From Aquificota bacterium (GTDB lineage Bacteria > Aquificota > Aquificia > Aquificales > QOAS01), in contig JALSNH010000097.1 of the NCBI GenBank assembly GCA_026987085.1, positions 1 to 14,540 on the forward strand: a DNA stretch of 14,540 nucleotides, in the 5' to 3' direction. The notes under the pieces are model-generated. The model did not search any database and had not been told where the DNA came from. It saw only the letters and a list, made by a program, of their open reading frames with translations. Made by a program: the position numbers and the translations under genes. Below are positions 13,214 to 14,540 of this stretch, in pieces (the stretch's first letter is position 1; each line of letters starts with the position of its first letter).

Positions 13214-13453
13214 ATGAGCGCAATGAAGGACATTGTGGAAATTTTTGCTAAAACCTTGGCGGAAAAACCCGAACAAGTTCAAGTTAGGGAGATCGAAGGT
13301 GAAAGGACCGTTGTTATTGAACTTAGGGTTGCTCCCGAAGACTTAGGAAAAATTATCGGCCGCCAAGGTCGTATTGCTAGGGCCTTGAGGCTTCTTTTAA
13401 CGGCTATGGCTAGAAAGCAAAACAAAAGAGCCGTTTTAGAAATTCTCGAATAA
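13214..13453 (+). CDS. khpA: KH-domain RNA-binding protein KhpA
   Basis: KhpA is a small single-KH protein, in some species partnering KhpB (Jag), that binds many RNAs and influences ribosome function, cell size or sRNA regulation. The 79 residues contain the KH core [19 protein letters not shown] with the GxxG loop GRQG at 49-52. AGGAGGT (13201-13207) gives a strong ribosome site 6 bases before the ATG. A second in-frame ATG three codons later is less well placed. It follows rpsP by 22 bp. In many genomes rimM and trmD follow next, but here a terminator closes the cluster. Confidence 0.95.
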   Translation: MSAMKDIVEIFAKTLAEKPEQVQVREIEGERTVVIELRVAPEDLGKIIGRQGRIARALRLLLTAMARKQNKRAVLEILE

Positions 13454-13456
13454 TCT

Positions 13457-13485
13457 ATGCCCGCGCGGAGCGCGGGTATTTTTTT
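13457..13485 (+). terminator. strong intrinsic terminator of the ffh-rpsP-khpA operon
   Basis: CCCGCGC (13460-13466) and GCGCGGG (13470-13476) form a perfect 7-bp G-C stem with a 3-base loop, extendable by weaker pairs, followed by a run of seven T (13479-13485). It starts 4-7 bp after the khpA stop and is by far the most GC-rich spot in this part of the window. Confidence 0.93.
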
Positions 13486-13521
13486 AATAATTCTCTTTTT
13501 AAGCAAAAATATTTAATATCT

Positions 13522-14540
13522 ATGGCCGTACTTTCCCGCCAGCTGTTAAACAAATTAGAAGCGGTAGAAAAACGTTATTTAGAACTTCAATATAAACTTT
13601 CCCAACCGGAAGTTTTTCAAAACCCTAAAGAGTTTCAAAAACTATCTAAAGAACTAAATTCGTTGGAAGAACTTTACAAAACCTACCAAGAGTATAAAAA
13701 AATCCTTTCTTCTATAGAGGAAGCAAAAGAGTTAATCGCGGAAGGAGATGAGGATTTAAAAGACCTTGCAAAGGAAGAGTTAAAAACTTTAGAACCCAAA
13801 TTGGAGGAATTATCCCAAAAATTGAAAGTATTACTTTTACCTAAAGATGAAAGAGATAGCAAGAATGTAATACTTGAAATCCGTGCAGGGGTCGGTGGAG
13901 AAGAGGCAGCCCTATTTGCGGCGGACCTTCTAAGGATGTATCATCGCTATGCGGAGGAAAAAGGTTGGAAATTCCAAATATTGGATGCAAATAAAACCGG
14001 ACTCGGAGGTTATAAGGAGGTTATAGTCCTTATAGAGGGTAAAGATGTTTACTCCCATTTAAAGTATGAGAGTGGAGTTCATCGAGTTCAGAGGGTTCCC
14101 ATAACCGAATCGGGAGGAAGGATTCATACCTCAACTGCCACTGTGGCTGTTTTACCGGAAGTTGAAGAAACGGAAGTAGAAATAAACCCCTCAGAACTGA
14201 AGATAGAAACCTTTAGAGCCAGCGGCGCAGGTGGTCAGTATGTAAACACTACCGAAACGGCCGTTAGAATTACCCACCTTCCCACTGGAATAGTTGTTCA
14301 ATGTCAAGATGAACGTTCCCAATTTCAAAATAAACAAAAAGCTCTAAAAATTTTAAGAGCAAAACTTAAACAATTTTTTGAAGAGCAAAAGATAAAGGAA
14401 CTTACCGAAGAACGGAGACAGCAGGTTGGTCATGGAGATAGGTCGGAAAAAATAAGAACCTACAATTTCCCCCAAAATAGGGTAACGGACCATCGTATAA
14501 ACTTAACCCTTCATAAATTGGACCAGATTATGGAAGGCAA
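13522..14540 (+). CDS. prfA: peptide chain release factor 1 (3' truncated)
   Basis: RF1 recognises UAA and UAG in the ribosomal A site and triggers release of the finished protein. The frame is open from the ATG to the window end, giving 339 codons of an expected 360 or so; about 20 C-terminal residues are missing. The N-terminal coiled-coil domain 1 is followed by [21 protein letters not shown]. The stop-codon-reading PxT motif is Pro-Ile-Thr (193-195) in [23 protein letters not shown], which separates RF1 from RF2 (SPF). The catalytic GGQ loop is at 237-239 in [21 protein letters not shown]. The C-terminal [17 protein letters not shown] is also typical. No Shine-Dalgarno precedes the start. 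It lies 68 bp beyond the khpA stop, past the terminator, so it likely has its own promoter. Confidence 0.96.
   Translation, partial: MAVLSRQLLNKLEAVEKRYLELQYKLSQPEVFQNPKEFQKLSKELNSLEELYKTYQEYKKILSSIEEAKELIAEGDEDLKDLAKEELKTLEPKLEELSQKLKVLLLPKDERDSKNVILEIRAGVGGEEAALFAADLLRMYHRYAEEKGWKFQILDANKTGLGGYKEVIVLIEGKDVYSHLKYESGVHRVQRVPITESGGRIHTSTATVAVLPEVEETEVEINPSELKIETFRASGAGGQYVNTTETAVRITHLPTGIVVQCQDERSQFQNKQKALKILRAKLKQFFEEQKIKELTEERRQQVGHGDRSEKIRTYNFPQNRVTDHRINLTLHKLDQIMEG

Noticed and set aside
13279..13506. Minus-strand frame over khpA and the terminator
   Set aside because: It runs through an obvious intrinsic terminator and the antisense of a conserved KH domain.

Overview
This window looks like ordinary chromosomal DNA of a low-GC, probably thermophilic bacterium. 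The proteins are rich in Lys, Glu and Ile, and gene spacing is tight. The families (folate-dependent TrmFO, C5-pathway HemA, class I OMP decarboxylase, a stand-alone diiron metallo-beta-lactamase-fold protein) would suit Aquificota, perhaps the Desulfurobacteria group. That placement is a guess from general impression, not something the sequence proves. Nearly all genes are housekeeping genes. No insertion sequence, CRISPR array, prophage, tRNA or rRNA was seen.

Left part (1-7125): the tail of a membrane protein, trmFO, a membrane-anchored thioredoxin-like protein (minus), lysC, hemA, pyrF (minus), uppP, and an ODP-like diiron oxygen-sensing/binding protein preceded by a 230-bp leader with predicted secondary structure. 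lysC carries an internal in-frame ATG behind a very strong ribosome site, suggesting a nested regulatory beta subunit.

Centre (7149-9193): an unrecognised gene encoding a protein with two tandem 86-residue repeats (minus), then about 970 bp of AT-rich non-coding DNA. This DNA is the most interesting part of the window. It has nine perfect DnaA boxes (TTATCCACA) plus several near matches. Three inverted pairs have exactly the same spacing, a TAG(TAA)6 run lies in the middle, and there are two further families of unexplained short repeats. I read it as the chromosomal replication origin (oriC), placed away from dnaA, which is not in the window.

Right part (9194-14540): tsaC-type threonylcarbamoyl-AMP synthase (minus), a membrane-anchored TPR-like protein, asd (minus), then the ffh-rpsP-khpA translation/secretion cluster ending in a clear intrinsic terminator, and prfA, cut off by the window end. 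lysC and asd encode the first two steps of the aspartate family pathway but sit on opposite sides of the origin.

A general pattern: most genes that begin a transcript lack a Shine-Dalgarno sequence and often have a -10-like hexamer ending only 9-13 bp before the ATG. Genes inside the operon (rpsP, khpA) have strong Shine-Dalgarno sites. This suggests frequent leaderless or near-leaderless mRNAs.
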